DNA of 61,439 bases from Physcocola sp002396385. Its GTDB lineage: Bacteria; Bacteroidota; Bacteroidia; Bacteroidales; Paludibacteraceae. This document shows positions 44,298 to 53,196 of the stretch, one piece after another (the first letter of the stretch is position 1; every line of letters starts with the position of its first letter). The DNA is taken from positions 1 to 61,439 of the forward strand of contig CAMNDM010000016.1 of assembly GCA_946535435.1 (NCBI GenBank), in the 5' to 3' direction. The position numbers and the translations under genes are program-made. The notes under the pieces were generated by a model. It did no database searches and had not been told where the DNA came from. It saw only the letters and a program-made list of their open reading frames with translations.

Positions 44298-45899
44298 TTA
44301 TTTTTTGATGATCTTAGCAAAAAGAACCCCCTCGGCAGTAAAGGCCTTAATAACATAAACACCTTTAGCAAGCGAAGCCACATTTACCTCATTGCCCACA
44401 GCGCTAGCGACTACGCTGCCAGCTGCGTTCAACACCTCAACCTTTTCAACCCCCTCGTTGTTGACAGTTACCACATCGGTAGCAGGAACAGGAGAAACAG
44501 AGATAGCGGCGTCAGAAGCCACATTCTTAACATCGGCAACCATGCTGTATGCAACAACACCTACTGGGTGCGGCTCAACAACTGCACTACCCAAATTGAG
44601 ATTGTTGGTAGCTGCAATACGAATGTTGTCGACGCAATAAGAGAAGAAGTTTGGTCTGTCGAAAATAAGGGCGATGTACTTCTTAGAGCCTATTTCGTTA
44701 GGAATAGTAACGTGGTATGGAGTCCAAATCTGGCTCAGGAGGTCACCTTGGTTAAAACCAGGCTTCATTTCACAAGTGTTGGCCTCAACAGCGTCGTCAA
44801 CAAAAGCGTAGAACACCTTCATTTCCAGAGAGTCGGCTGGTGTATCGTCAGTGAAAAACTCTTTTGCGGCTTTTGAACCATCCCACTTGCAAATATAGTC
44901 CAAAGTGAAGGCTTCAGCCTGTTCAAGTCCGGCAGTAGGAATCAAGAAGAAGGTACGTCCGTTACGTCCAGTACGCGCTTCCGCTTTTTCTATACTGATA
45001 GCGTGCAGAATTTCAGGATCGAAATAGCCACTACCGTCGGTACCTTCATCTTCATACAAGCGTCTGTACGAAACTTTGCTCTGGGCTTTTCTTGCACCAT
45101 CTATAAATCCAGAATAAATAGGCAGGCCGCTATGCTGGTTGGCAAAGATATCGAAGTTTTCAGAATAATCTTCGTCAAGGGCCACCGGGTCGTCGTATTG
45201 TGGAGAATTTACCACATAAGTCTGTACATTATCGAAAGTTTGTGCGTAAGCGGCTTGGGTATTAAAGTCTTCCGCAAAGAACGGACGGCTTCCCTCTCCA
45301 TAGAATTTGAGGTTTTTAATATAAACAGGGCCAATAGAGTCTTGTCTGAGGATCTGACGCTGCCAACCAAGCACAAAACACTTGAACTCAGTTTGGGAAA
45401 CAGGAGCGTAAATCATCTGTCTTTCAACATTCCATACGTCAGGCTTATTCTTGATTTTAACGTCGAAACTGTTCTGGCAGAACGAGTCATCGAGCCTGTC
45501 ATTGGTTTTCTTCCCAACAGTAACAGTGTCAGCAATATAGCCCATGTTAATGGCTGGCCACTTAAGACCATTGTCAGAACCCCTGTGACCGATAACATCC
45601 AAGTCGCCATCCTTAAAATAGAACTCGATTTCTACATTCCAGTACTTAGAGAGGTCAATACCTTCTGGGAAGTAGAAACGGGTATCTTTATAACGGGTTT
45701 GACCTTTCAAATAGAAAGCAGGAGTTCCGTCAGGAGCAGTGGTTTCCTTAAAGAAGGTGTTTTCAGTTGGTTCTACGTACTCCATGATTTCAACACCCTC
45801 GTGGAGTTTACCGTCTTTAATAAGGTAATACTCGGCAGCGTTGGTAGAGCTGAGAGCAGCACTTGCCAACATTGATAGAGATAGTAATTTTTTTATCAT
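44298..45899 (-). CDS. T9SS type A cargo protein of unknown function
   Basis: 533 residues. Signal peptide MIKKLLSLSMLASAALSSTNAA. The central part (about 22-450) is beta-rich, with several short Trp/Tyr-rich strands (YWNVEIEFYFKDGDLDVIG) and a possible carbohydrate-binding-like jelly roll, but no catalytic motif I recognise. The C-terminal 75 residues (SVSPVPATDVVTVNNEGVEK ... GVYVIKAF ... AKIIKK) are a type A sorting domain, so the protein is exported by the type IX system and anchored or released at the surface. Divergent from the GH5 endoglucanase, each with a strong consensus promoter, which suggests a joint role in polysaccharide handling. Confidence 0.8.
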   Translation of the reverse strand: MIKKLLSLSMLASAALSSTNAAEYYLIKDGKLHEGVEIMEYVEPTENTFFKETTAPDGTPAFYLKGQTRYKDTRFYFPEGIDLSKYWNVEIEFYFKDGDLDVIGHRGSDNGLKWPAINMGYIADTVTVGKKTNDRLDDSFCQNSFDVKIKNKPDVWNVERQMIYAPVSQTEFKCFVLGWQRQILRQDSIGPVYIKNLKFYGEGSRPFFAEDFNTQAAYAQTFDNVQTYVVNSPQYDDPVALDEDYSENFDIFANQHSGLPIYSGFIDGARKAQSKVSYRRLYEDEGTDGSGYFDPEILHAISIEKAEARTGRNGRTFFLIPTAGLEQAEAFTLDYICKWDGSKAAKEFFTDDTPADSLEMKVFYAFVDDAVEANTCEMKPGFNQGDLLSQIWTPYHVTIPNEIGSKKYIALIFDRPNFFSYCVDNIRIAATNNLNLGSAVVEPHPVGVVAYSMVADVKNVASDAAISVSPVPATDVVTVNNEGVEKVEVLNAAGSVVASAVGNEVNVASLAKGVYVIKAFTAEGVLFAKIIKK

Positions 45900-45951
45900 A
45901 TAAAAGTGTCTTAAATGTTTTCCAATTGTTGCGGAACATACATATAATCTC

Positions 45952-45982
45952 CAAAAATACTCATTTTCCTTATAAAAGCAAA
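45952..45982 (-). promoter_or_regulatory. promoter of T9SS cargo gene
   Basis: Minus strand: TTTG (45979-45982), 19-bp spacer, TATTTTTG (45952-45959). Transcript start near 45945. Confidence 0.7.
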
Positions 45983-46082
45983 ATTAAGGAGGAAAGGTTA
46001 AAAAGTGTTTCTGTCTGGTTTACACCAGAAACGTCATTTTTTATGTTCTTCGGCATAGTCTGGAAGATACTTCTCTATAAAT

Positions 46083-46114
46083 TTTGTTTGGTAATTTGTT
46101 TTTGTCTACATTTG
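46083..46114 (+). promoter_or_regulatory. promoter of GH5 endoglucanase gene
   Basis: TTTG (46083-46086), 20-bp spacer, TACATTTG (46107-46114). Transcript start near 46121, 35 nt before the ATG. Full consensus. Confidence 0.72.
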
Positions 46115-46155
46115 CAGAGTTGTATAGCTAGTTCTAATGTTTTGAAAATACACAT

Positions 46156-48075
46156 ATGAAAAAACTTTTACTTTCAGCGTTGGCACTTGCCTCTTTCATG
46201 CAAGTCAGCGCATTAGACTATTCAAGCGAGAGCGCTTGTTTGAGTAACAATTACGTCCAGCAGTGGGGAAAGCTGAAACTGGTAGGCAACCAGTTGTCTT
46301 CTGAGAGAGGAGAGCCTGTTCAACTTCGTGGTTGGAGCACACACGGCTACCAGTGGAGTGGTAGGTCTTGTTTCGATGACAAGGGCGACTTCGAGGGTAT
46401 GAAGAAGTTTGGTGCGAACATCGCGCGTATTGCCATGTATATCACCGAAGGTGGTAGCGTGAACGACGAGTGGGTTAAGAACTGTATGGACTGGACTGCC
46501 GAACTGGGTATGTACTGCTTGGTAGACTGGCACATCCTAAATCCGGGTCTCCCTACACAATACGAACAGTATAACCCTAAGGGCTTCTTCCAGAGAATGG
46601 TGCAGTATGCGAAAGACAAGGACTATAAGCACGTGCTTTGGGAAATATGTAACGAGCCTAATGAAGACACCGAGGGAAACATCTACCGCCCATATATTTG
46701 GGAAGACATCCGCGATTATGCAGATGAAATCCTCCCTGCTATCGCAGAAGTTGATCCAGATGCAGTGGTTATTGTAGGTACCCCACAGTGGGACCAGGCT
46801 GTTGTTTTCCCAATGGAATATCCGCTTGAAGACACCTATGGTTTGAACGTGATGTACACATTCCACTATTACGCATGCTCACACGAAGTATATTTGGGCG
46901 GTTTCCAGGCTGCAGCCGGTAACATTCCGCTCTTCGTTACCGAGTGGGGTACAACTGAGCACAAGGGACAGCAGGGTATGTGCAAGGACGAGTCAGATTT
47001 GTTGATGAACGCTTGTAACGGTGCGAATCTGGGTAACCAGATAATCAGCTGGTGTAACTGGAGTTTCTCTACCGAAGGTGGTGAGTCAAAATCTCTGAAT
47101 AGCGCTAACAACTATAACGAAGGCAATTTGAGCAACTCTGGTAAATACATTGTACAGCAGTTGCGTAAAGGCGACGTTACCTCTATGCCTAAAGCTTCAA
47201 CCCCATACAAGGGCGAGGCTCAGAAAATCACCCGTTCTGGTGTTTCTATCCTCAACCCAGAGTTGTATGACGAAGGTGGAGAGGGTGTAGCTTATCACGA
47301 ATTCGACGCACAGTGGTTGTGGGACCAGTTCAACATGTGTCAGGCTTCAATTGGTGAAGGCAAGATGGATAAGAACTTCCGTTCTGACGATTGTGTCGAC
47401 GTTGCTTATGTAGACGATGACCACACTTACTGCAACATTGGTTACATTGTAGAAGGTGAATGGGTAAAATATACTGTAGATGTAGAAGAACCTGGTTATT
47501 ACGAGATGGTTCCTCTTGCTAACGCACACAAGTCTGAAAACGTTATTGCAATTTCTGTTGATGGCCAAAATGCTATCCGTGATTTGAACGATAAAGAAAA
47601 TACAAAAATTGGTGCTATTCGTTTGAAAATTAACGGTACTCCACAGAACGATGGCGGTTATAACGACTGGGGTGAGACCAAGTTCTACTCTAAGTACGAT
47701 GGTAAGAAGGAAGAAGCTGCTAACTATGGTATCTACTTCCCTAAAGCTGGCAAGCAGGTATTGTCAATCGCATTCATGACCGAATGTGCAGGTCTTAGCC
47801 AAATCAAGTTCATTCCTGAAGACCACGCTGGTGTAGAAGAAGTTGAGGCAGAAGCTGTTGCAAGCATCTATCCTAACCCATCTGTAGACGGTAACTTCAC
47901 CGTAGAGGCAGAGGGCAAGGCCGATGTAGTTGTTTACGACCTCGTTGGCAACACTGTTTACTCTACTACTGTTAACGGTGGCGAGGAAGTAAAGGCTAAC
48001 CTCAAGTCTGGTGTTTACGCTGTAAAGGTTACTACTAACGGTGCAACTAACGTTTCTAAGTTGGTTGTTCGTTAA
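46156..48075 (+). CDS. secreted GH5 endoglucanase with CBM-like and T9SS domains
   Basis: 639 residues. Signal peptide to about Ala19. GH5 catalytic domain at about 35-345: LRGWSTHGYQW, the acid/base Glu167 in WEICNEPN, His237-Tyr in TFHYYA, and the nucleophile Glu263 in FVTEWGTT. A beta-sandwich at about 375-560 with GEWVKYTVDVEEPGYYEM is like CBM6/35 modules. The C-terminus (about 570-639, SIYPNPSVDGNFTVEAEG ... GVYAVKVTTNG ... LVVR) is a T9SS type A sorting domain. The enzyme should cut cellulose or mixed beta-glucans outside the cell. Codon use is clearly biased (AAG over AAA, GGT, GCT, AAC), as in highly expressed genes. Terminator at 48099. Confidence 0.9.
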   Translation: MKKLLLSALALASFMQVSALDYSSESACLSNNYVQQWGKLKLVGNQLSSERGEPVQLRGWSTHGYQWSGRSCFDDKGDFEGMKKFGANIARIAMYITEGGSVNDEWVKNCMDWTAELGMYCLVDWHILNPGLPTQYEQYNPKGFFQRMVQYAKDKDYKHVLWEICNEPNEDTEGNIYRPYIWEDIRDYADEILPAIAEVDPDAVVIVGTPQWDQAVVFPMEYPLEDTYGLNVMYTFHYYACSHEVYLGGFQAAAGNIPLFVTEWGTTEHKGQQGMCKDESDLLMNACNGANLGNQIISWCNWSFSTEGGESKSLNSANNYNEGNLSNSGKYIVQQLRKGDVTSMPKASTPYKGEAQKITRSGVSILNPELYDEGGEGVAYHEFDAQWLWDQFNMCQASIGEGKMDKNFRSDDCVDVAYVDDDHTYCNIGYIVEGEWVKYTVDVEEPGYYEMVPLANAHKSENVIAISVDGQNAIRDLNDKENTKIGAIRLKINGTPQNDGGYNDWGETKFYSKYDGKKEEAANYGIYFPKAGKQVLSIAFMTECAGLSQIKFIPEDHAGVEEVEAEAVASIYPNPSVDGNFTVEAEGKADVVVYDLVGNTVYSTTVNGGEEVKANLKSGVYAVKVTTNGATNVSKLVVR

Positions 48076-48098
48076 TCGGTAACCTCCTTTATAAATAT

Positions 48099-48134
48099 AG
48101 CGGGCAGACTCTTGGTAGTCTGTCCGCTTTTTTA
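48099..48134 (+). terminator. terminator of GH5 gene
   Basis: AGCGGGCAGACT (48099-48110)/AGTCTGTCCGCT (48117-48128), 12-bp stem with one G-T pair, then a T run. Confidence 0.85.
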
Positions 48135-48391
48135 TGTCTGTATCTGTTTTATTCAGAAATGGAGTGGTTGGTCTAGAAGAAAACATCTCGTTTCTTTCTT
48201 CCTAACAGTTTTCAGTAATTGTTACTAGTCTCAAAACATTTTTTTTGGTGTGCCATCTTTTCTGCAAAAAGGCGTTATCTTGCACATTCTGTACCGAAGG
48301 TTTTGTAGCTTTTGATAGTCTGAAATGCACTGGTTGAAAAAAGGCGTATCGTTTTTTCGATACGCCTTAGTTCCGGTTAGAGAGTTTTAGG
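48135..48391. other. gap between convergent genes with DUF805 terminator
   Basis: No gene seen. Contains the terminator of the DUF805 gene: AAGGCGTATCG (48341-48351)/CGATACGCCTT (48358-48368), 11 bp, with a minus-strand T run. Nothing else is recognised. Confidence 0.6.
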
Positions 48392-48817
48392 TCAGATTAC
48401 CAAGTCACCTCCCATGTTTTCAATATCTTTTCTGTTTTCCAGAAAACTATTATTGTTTTCGTCGTAACCTTCCGGATTTCCGTATTTGTTTGGCAGCGGA
48501 TCCGATTTTACAAGCATCAGGTATAATACATAGAAAATTCCGATAATGGTGAAAACCCATAAGTAGTTTTTACCACTTTTGCCCGAGTCGTGCATGCGTC
48601 TTACAGCCACCGCCAGACTAGGTAACAGGATAGCAATGCTGTAAATTCTACTAAATACATCTTTGTCCACTCCGAAAATAGCAACGTCTAGCAATGCTAG
48701 AGCAAAGCTGACCACTAAGTTAAAGAGAACAAAGTACCAATACTCTGAACGACTTGCGCGGCCTTCAAATTTTGCATACTTTGAGAAGACCGATTTAACA
48801 GATTCTGTAAATGTCAT
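48392..48817 (-). CDS. DUF805 inner-membrane protein
   Basis: 141 residues. The N-terminal signature KYAKFEGRASRSEYWYFVLF is diagnostic of DUF805, followed by four predicted helices and the conserved ARRMHDSGKSG-type motif (VRRMHDSGKSGKNYLW, about 73-88), then SDPLPNKYG near the end. DUF805 proteins are small integral membrane proteins of unknown function. It has its own terminator at 48341-48368. Confidence 0.88.
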   Translation of the reverse strand: MTFTESVKSVFSKYAKFEGRASRSEYWYFVLFNLVVSFALALLDVAIFGVDKDVFSRIYSIAILLPSLAVAVRRMHDSGKSGKNYLWVFTIIGIFYVLYLMLVKSDPLPNKYGNPEGYDENNNSFLENRKDIENMGGDLVI

Positions 48818-48900
48818 AATTGTGTTTGATTATTAAGTTTTTGTTATTGATGTGATATCATTTAGTTGTTCTTCTGTCCAATTAGGGTTAGCCCAAACAA

Positions 48901-49551
48901 TCAAAATCTATATAGCAGGCAGGTAGCCAGACAGAAATTGTGGAGGTGTGCGTTGTTGTAGAACTGGTATTCCCCTTTTTTACTCATATCGGGGACTTTC
49001 ACTTCCTGTTTACCAATGTTGAGCAGTCCGAAATCGGCACCTAAAGCAACCGACCAATGTTTGATGAGTTCCAGTCCGAAACGGAAACCAAGTCCGAAGT
49101 CGGCTTTCTTGTAGATTTTATTGTCAAAAGCATTGTGGTTGTCGTGTATACCGTATGACACATAGGGTCCCAGGTCGGTAAAGAACCGGGCATCGTCTGT
49201 CAGCGTGTAGCGATAGCCGAGGTGGACAGGTAGCGTGAGATAGTAAAGGCGGAGGTCAAGTCCGGTAGTGTCGTCAGAATATCCCTTCATATCGAATATA
49301 ACACCAGAGTTCAGGTAAAAATCTCTACCGAAAACACGTTCGACTCGTATGCCGACGTTAGCTCCGGTAATTGGGCTGACCGTGTTGCCTATAGTTTTCA
49401 CATCGACAAGTTTGCAGTTCTGCCTTGCGAAGTTGGCACCTGCCTGTAACTGGAACGACAAAGTGTCGCTGGCATTGGCTTTGAAAACCAATACCGAAAA
49501 AAACATGCCGATAAACGAAACGAAATTACGCTTTGACCAAAATAGTGTCAT
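48901..49551 (-). CDS. outer-membrane beta-barrel protein (PorT/OMP_b-brl_2 type)
   Basis: 216 residues. A signal peptide (MTLFWSKRNFVSFIGMFFSVLVFKANAS) is followed by eight or so amphipathic strands: LQAGANFARQNC, FYLNSGVIFDMKGY, LRLYYLTLPVHLGYRY, ADFGLGFRFGLEL. The protein ends LATCLLYRF, the usual terminal aromatic for BAM insertion. It matches the small 8-stranded PorT-like barrels of Bacteroidota. Specific role unknown. Confidence 0.78.
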   Translation of the reverse strand: MTLFWSKRNFVSFIGMFFSVLVFKANASDTLSFQLQAGANFARQNCKLVDVKTIGNTVSPITGANVGIRVERVFGRDFYLNSGVIFDMKGYSDDTTGLDLRLYYLTLPVHLGYRYTLTDDARFFTDLGPYVSYGIHDNHNAFDNKIYKKADFGLGFRFGLELIKHWSVALGADFGLLNIGKQEVKVPDMSKKGEYQFYNNAHLHNFCLATCLLYRF

Positions 49552-49705
49552 ACTCTTTAATTCTTATCTTTTGCTAAAATACTAATTTATGGTTAAAGTT
49601 ACAAAAAAGAAGGTTGAAGCAATTATCAGGAAATAGTGTTCGTTCTGTTTTTGAGCATGGAAACATCAAAAAAAATGGATTTACATATAATTGCGAAAAA
49701 TGCGT

Positions 49706-49713
49706 TAAATTTG
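49706..49713 (+). promoter_or_regulatory. -7 box four bases before the DNA methylase start
   Basis: Exact TAAATTTG ending at 49713, with the ATG at 49718. If used, transcription would start at or within the ATG, giving a leaderless mRNA. Confidence 0.4.
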
Positions 49714-49717
49714 TTTT

Positions 49718-50794
49718 ATGAATGGTAAAATACCAAAAACGGAAGGCATTAAGTATACGGGAAGCAAGCTGCTGCTGCTGCCATACATTCTCGGCACAGT
49801 TTCAGAATTGCCGGTACAAACAGTTCTCGATGCTTTTAGCGGCACAACGCGTGTGGCACAGGCATTTGCCCAAATGGGTTACGACACAACAGCCAACGAT
49901 CTGTCAGTATGGTCAGAAGTTTTTGCCAATTGTTTCCTGGTAGCCAGACAGCCTGCAGCCTTCTACAAGGAGATTATAGACGAGTTAAATGCCTTGCAAG
50001 GGTACCGAGGCTGGTTTTCAGAAAATTACGGTGGAGGAGTGACGTCTGTAGAAAAGCGTCCGTTCCAGTTGCACAATACCATGAAACTCGATGCCATACG
50101 CGACAAGATAGACAGTTACGGGCTGGCATGGCCAGACAAGTGCGTACTGCTCACCAGCCTCATTTATGCGCTCGATAAAGTCGACAATACGTTGGGACAC
50201 TATTGTTCATACCTTAAAGAATGGTCGCCGCGTTCATATGCGACCATGAAACTTCTCGTTCCCCACAAATTTCCAATCACAACAAAAAACAAGGCACAAC
50301 GGAGCGATGTATTCGATGCTGTAAAGGAGTATCACGATTTGGTGTACCTAGATCCTCCCTATGGGTCGAACAACGAAAAAATGCCTCCAAGTAGGGTTCG
50401 CTACGCCTCGTACTACCATATATGGAAGACGGTGATACTGAACGACCATCCCTTATTGTTCGGAAAGGCCAACCGCCGGGAAGACAGCCGTGACACGGTA
50501 TCGTCGTCTGTATTTGAAGAGTATCGCAGGGGCAAGTCTGGCCGATTCTTGGCTATGGAGGCTATAGAGCGCTTGATAAAGGAAGCAAATGCCCATTACC
50601 TGCTGTTGTCGTATAGTAGCGGTGGGCGTGCCACCAAAAGCGAGTTGAACGATATTCTGAACAGTAATGGGAAACTTTTAAAATCTGTAGAAATCGACTA
50701 CAAGAAGAACGTAATGGCGAATATGAAGTGGACCAACCAGTGGACGACCAGTCAAGACAAATATAAAGAATACCTTTTCCTGATAGAGAAGTAG
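49718..50794 (+). CDS. D12-class N6-adenine DNA methyltransferase
   Basis: 358 residues. Typical D12 order: YTGSKLLLLPYIL (about 13-25, the GSK motif that contacts SAM), motif I VLDAFSGTTRVA (36-47), NDLSVWSEVF (60-69) and the catalytic motif IV DPPY at 212-215. It methylates the N6 of adenine. No restriction endonuclease or specificity gene is next to it: 975 bp of non-coding DNA follow, and the upstream gene is an OMP barrel. It is therefore a solitary methylase or the remnant of a restriction-modification system. Recognition sequence unknown. The start is supported by MNGKIPKTEGIKYTGSK. Confidence 0.85.
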   Translation: MNGKIPKTEGIKYTGSKLLLLPYILGTVSELPVQTVLDAFSGTTRVAQAFAQMGYDTTANDLSVWSEVFANCFLVARQPAAFYKEIIDELNALQGYRGWFSENYGGGVTSVEKRPFQLHNTMKLDAIRDKIDSYGLAWPDKCVLLTSLIYALDKVDNTLGHYCSYLKEWSPRSYATMKLLVPHKFPITTKNKAQRSDVFDAVKEYHDLVYLDPPYGSNNEKMPPSRVRYASYYHIWKTVILNDHPLLFGKANRREDSRDTVSSSVFEEYRRGKSGRFLAMEAIERLIKEANAHYLLLSYSSGGRATKSELNDILNSNGKLLKSVEIDYKKNVMANMKWTNQWTTSQDKYKEYLFLIEK

Positions 50795-51214
50795 AGCAGG
50801 TGTTGGGTAAAATGGGTTTAGAAAGAAAAGTTGCGTAAATTTCGTGTTACAGTTTTCGCCTAAAGTGTCCGAAATCAGAACTATTTATTCTTTTTCGGTA
50901 AGTAGAGTGGTGTGGATTCGAGAAAAGTTTTTAATTTTGACATGTGAAACTTATGAGCCAGCTGCTAACTACCGGCAGATTTAGAAATGTGATAGAAGCT
51001 GATAATTGTAATGATCTGAATGTAAATGCAACTTCATTGTGCTAATCACACGACATCTAAATATAAAGTATAGAAATGCCTGTTCGGTAACTGGTTTTTC
51101 AAGTTTTATTGTGAAGTTTTTCCTCAGCGGAGGGATGTGTCTATGCAAAAATAGACTTTTTTGCTAAAATGGCATAAAAACGGCACATAAATGGTACAGT
51201 TTTTGTATCTTTTT

Positions 51215-51391
51215 AAACAGATAGTTTTTCTTCATAAATAATTGCGTGGGGATTATTGGCCGTGAGGTTAGTGTTCCCAATCTATGCAAACGTGTTTTTA
51301 TACAAAATGGGTTTATCCCATTTTTGATTTAATTGGTTAAATAAGGCAAGTGTTATTAGGGCAGCTCGTGAGAGCCGTCCTAATTTTTTTT
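51215..51391 (+). ncRNA. candidate small RNA ending in a strong terminator
   Basis: The region ends in the hairpin ATTAGG...CCTAAT with a run of eight T (51355-51391), an orphan intrinsic terminator 561 bp after the nearest upstream stop codon. TATCTTTT (51208-51215) is a near -7 match. There is no open frame over 30 codons. The 5' end is a guess, and I recognise no RNA family. It could equally be a long 3' UTR of the methylase gene. Confidence 0.3.
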
Positions 51392-51575
51392 GAGGTAACG
51401 AAAACTTTAATTAGAGGTCTTTCTAAATGAATGAAGAACCGTGATGCGTGTAACCTTTATGAATTCAGAGAAAAGGGAAGAAGAAAAATGATGACCCATT
51501 TTCGTGGAACGAATCGCTTTGATTTGCCAATAATGCCACTTTTTTTGAAAAAAAAGAAAAAAACAGGCGCAGACT

Positions 51576-51606
51576 TTTGAGAATCCAAACAGATTAATTA
51601 TATTTG
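51576..51606 (+). promoter_or_regulatory. consensus promoter with long leader before the 55-aa gene
   Basis: TTTG (51576-51579), 19-bp spacer, TATATTTG (51599-51606). Transcript start near 51613 gives a leader of about 157 nt before the ATG at 51770. Confidence 0.7.
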
Positions 51607-51769
51607 TGGTGTAAATAACTAATTGACGTTTTCTTAAACTCTACAAACGGATATAGAAGCAATTCTTTATAGTCCTATCTGAACTTATTTACTAGAATGA
51701 TCTTTTACCACTGGACTATTGGTAAATCTTATACTCAAATGGTTTTTTAAACCCCTAATTACAATTACT

Positions 51770-51937
51770 ATGAGATACATTATTACACGAACAACTACAA
51801 GTGGAAACAGTTATGTAAGCAAAGCTCCAACTAAGGACCAGGCTATGGTTTTGGCCGATTATGAAGCGGGAGAATTGGGTACTGCCTCGGTTATTATAAC
51901 TGATACGCTCACGGGGTTTACCACAAGAGTTAAATAA
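51770..51937 (+). CDS. 55-residue protein of unknown function
   Basis: The ATG at 51770 is preferred over the frame start at 51719, whose extra residues have no counterpart in any motif. The protein (MRYIITRTTTSGNSYVSKAP ... DTLTGFTTRVK) is polar, Thr-rich and lacks a signal peptide or membrane segment. It may form a small beta sheet. A full consensus promoter precedes it and a strong terminator follows 30 bp after the stop, so it is a monocistronic unit and very probably expressed. I do not recognise it. Confidence 0.6.
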   Translation: MRYIITRTTTSGNSYVSKAPTKDQAMVLADYEAGELGTASVIITDTLTGFTTRVK

Positions 51938-51966
51938 GAAAAAACTACAGTCTTTATAATATATGG

Positions 51967-52009
51967 GGGGATAGAGAAAAAAACTCTATCCCCTTATTAT
52001 TTTTTTTCT
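51967..52009 (+). terminator. terminator of the 55-aa protein gene
   Basis: Perfect 10-bp stem GGGGATAGAG (51967-51976)/CTCTATCCCC (51984-51993), then TTATTATTTTTTTTC. Confidence 0.88.
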
Positions 52010-52040
52010 CGCTTGTGTAGGTTATATTTAATTTTTTAAC

Positions 52041-52048
52041 TACTTTTG
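52041..52048 (+). promoter_or_regulatory. -7 box (TACTTTTG) for the second FISUMP-like gene
   Basis: Exact TAnnTTTG 93 bp before the ATG at 52141; no TTTG at the usual spacing. Confidence 0.4.
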
Positions 52049-52140
52049 TGTGCGATGTTTATAGATCGCAGTGGCCGGTTAAGTTTACCATTTGGTTAAA
52101 AACAGTCCATTATTTGTTTGTCTTCTAGTTTAATAGCGTT

Positions 52141-52818
52141 ATGAGAAAAAAAATGTTTTGGATGGGTTTGCTTTGTTATTCAATCCAGTCTTTTGCTCAA
52201 ACTTATTCGTCAGACAGTCTTGGCGGACACACTTATGTTGACCTTGGGCTTGCCAGCGGAACACTTTGGGCAACCTGCAACGTAGGAGCCGAACGCCCTG
52301 AAGAATATGGCGGCTACTTCGCTTGGGGTGAGACAACGCAAAAGGACTCTTGCAATTGGGATCGTTATGCGCTTTCCAATGGAGGTCCCGCTAATTTAAC
52401 CAAATACTGTACAGATGAGTTTTTTGGAGTTTCTGACGGACGTACCACGCTACTTCCCGAAGACGATGCCGCTACCGCCAATTGGGGGCCGGGCTGGCGC
52501 ATGCCAACCTATAAGGAAATGCAGGAGCTTTTGAACGGCTGTATTTGGGTTTGGACCGATAATTATGCCGGTACCGGTATAAGTGGACGGATGGGAACCT
52601 CTATTACAACCGGCCAGGTAATTTTCTTGCCAGCTGCCGGTTATAAGGGTTCGGGCCGTTTTTATAGTGTGGGAGATTATGGCGAGTATTGGTCGTCGAG
52701 TCTCGACTCTTCGAGTAGCGATAGCGCGCTTGACATCAGTTTTGTGTCTGGCAACTTCAATGCGTATGGCAACAGCCGTTATAACGGTCAGTCGGTCCGA
52801 GCTGTGGTTGCCCGGTAA
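52141..52818 (+). CDS. secreted FISUMP-like protein (paralogue of 9087 gene)
   Basis: 225 residues. Signal peptide MRKKMFWMGLLCYSIQSFAQ. Complete family blocks: HTYVDLGLASGTLWATCNVG, YGGYFAWGETTQKDS, EDDAATANWGPGWRMPT, IFLPAAGYKG, YWSSSLD and a C-terminal GQSVRAVVAR. All standard motifs are present, unlike the copy at 9087, where the YWSS region has changed. Secreted or periplasmic; role unknown. Lone gene, followed by 378 bp without genes. Confidence 0.8.
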   Translation: MRKKMFWMGLLCYSIQSFAQTYSSDSLGGHTYVDLGLASGTLWATCNVGAERPEEYGGYFAWGETTQKDSCNWDRYALSNGGPANLTKYCTDEFFGVSDGRTTLLPEDDAATANWGPGWRMPTYKEMQELLNGCIWVWTDNYAGTGISGRMGTSITTGQVIFLPAAGYKGSGRFYSVGDYGEYWSSSLDSSSSDSALDISFVSGNFNAYGNSRYNGQSVRAVVAR

Positions 52819-53196
52819 ACTGTGCGGTTTTTTTGATATAAATCTATCTATTCGATCAGGTTAAAGAACTTACTTTTTTCTACGGATGCAACGAAAGTTA
52901 CATCCGTGGACTGTTATGCATGAAGTGTTCCATTTTCTGTTAAAATAAACTACCAAAGTTCCACAAAACCACGTTATCGCTATAAAAGTAAAACGGTTGG
53001 TGACGATAGTCTGTTGTAAAATAAAGTTTTTATTAATTTTCCACTTCCATTTAAAAGCGGTAAAGATTGTGCAAAGAGGGATAGAAAAAAATTAAAAAGC
53101 CAAATAACAAGGTGTTTGGCACGGATATTGCACATTTTATGTTTGTTTATGTTGTTAAGTATATTTATATAACATTTTTTTAGAGATTACACTTTT
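52819..53196 (+). promoter_or_regulatory. gap with consensus promoter at 53115-53145
   Basis: TTTG (53115-53118), 19-bp spacer, TATGTTTG (53138-53145), both exact. Transcript start near 53152, 45 nt before the ATG at 53197. No gene or terminator recognised in the rest. Confidence 0.65.

Larger units (their letters stand above)
50795..51769. other. 975-bp non-coding stretch with two terminator hairpins and a promoter
   Basis: No convincing gene. A 30-codon frame at 50953 is too short to support. AAAATGGG-tttat-CCCATTTT at 51305-51325 and ATTAGGgcaGCTC-gtga-GAGCcgtCCTAAT at 51355-51384 (then eight T) are hairpins. The second is a clear terminator without an obvious upstream gene. A full promoter at 51576-51606 follows. 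The TATCTTTT near 51208 could be the -7 box of a short RNA ending at about 51391. Confidence 0.55.

Noticed and set aside
45003..45875. 290-codon plus-strand frame over the T9SS cargo gene
   Set aside because: Antisense to a protein with signal peptide and sorting domain; no supporting signals.
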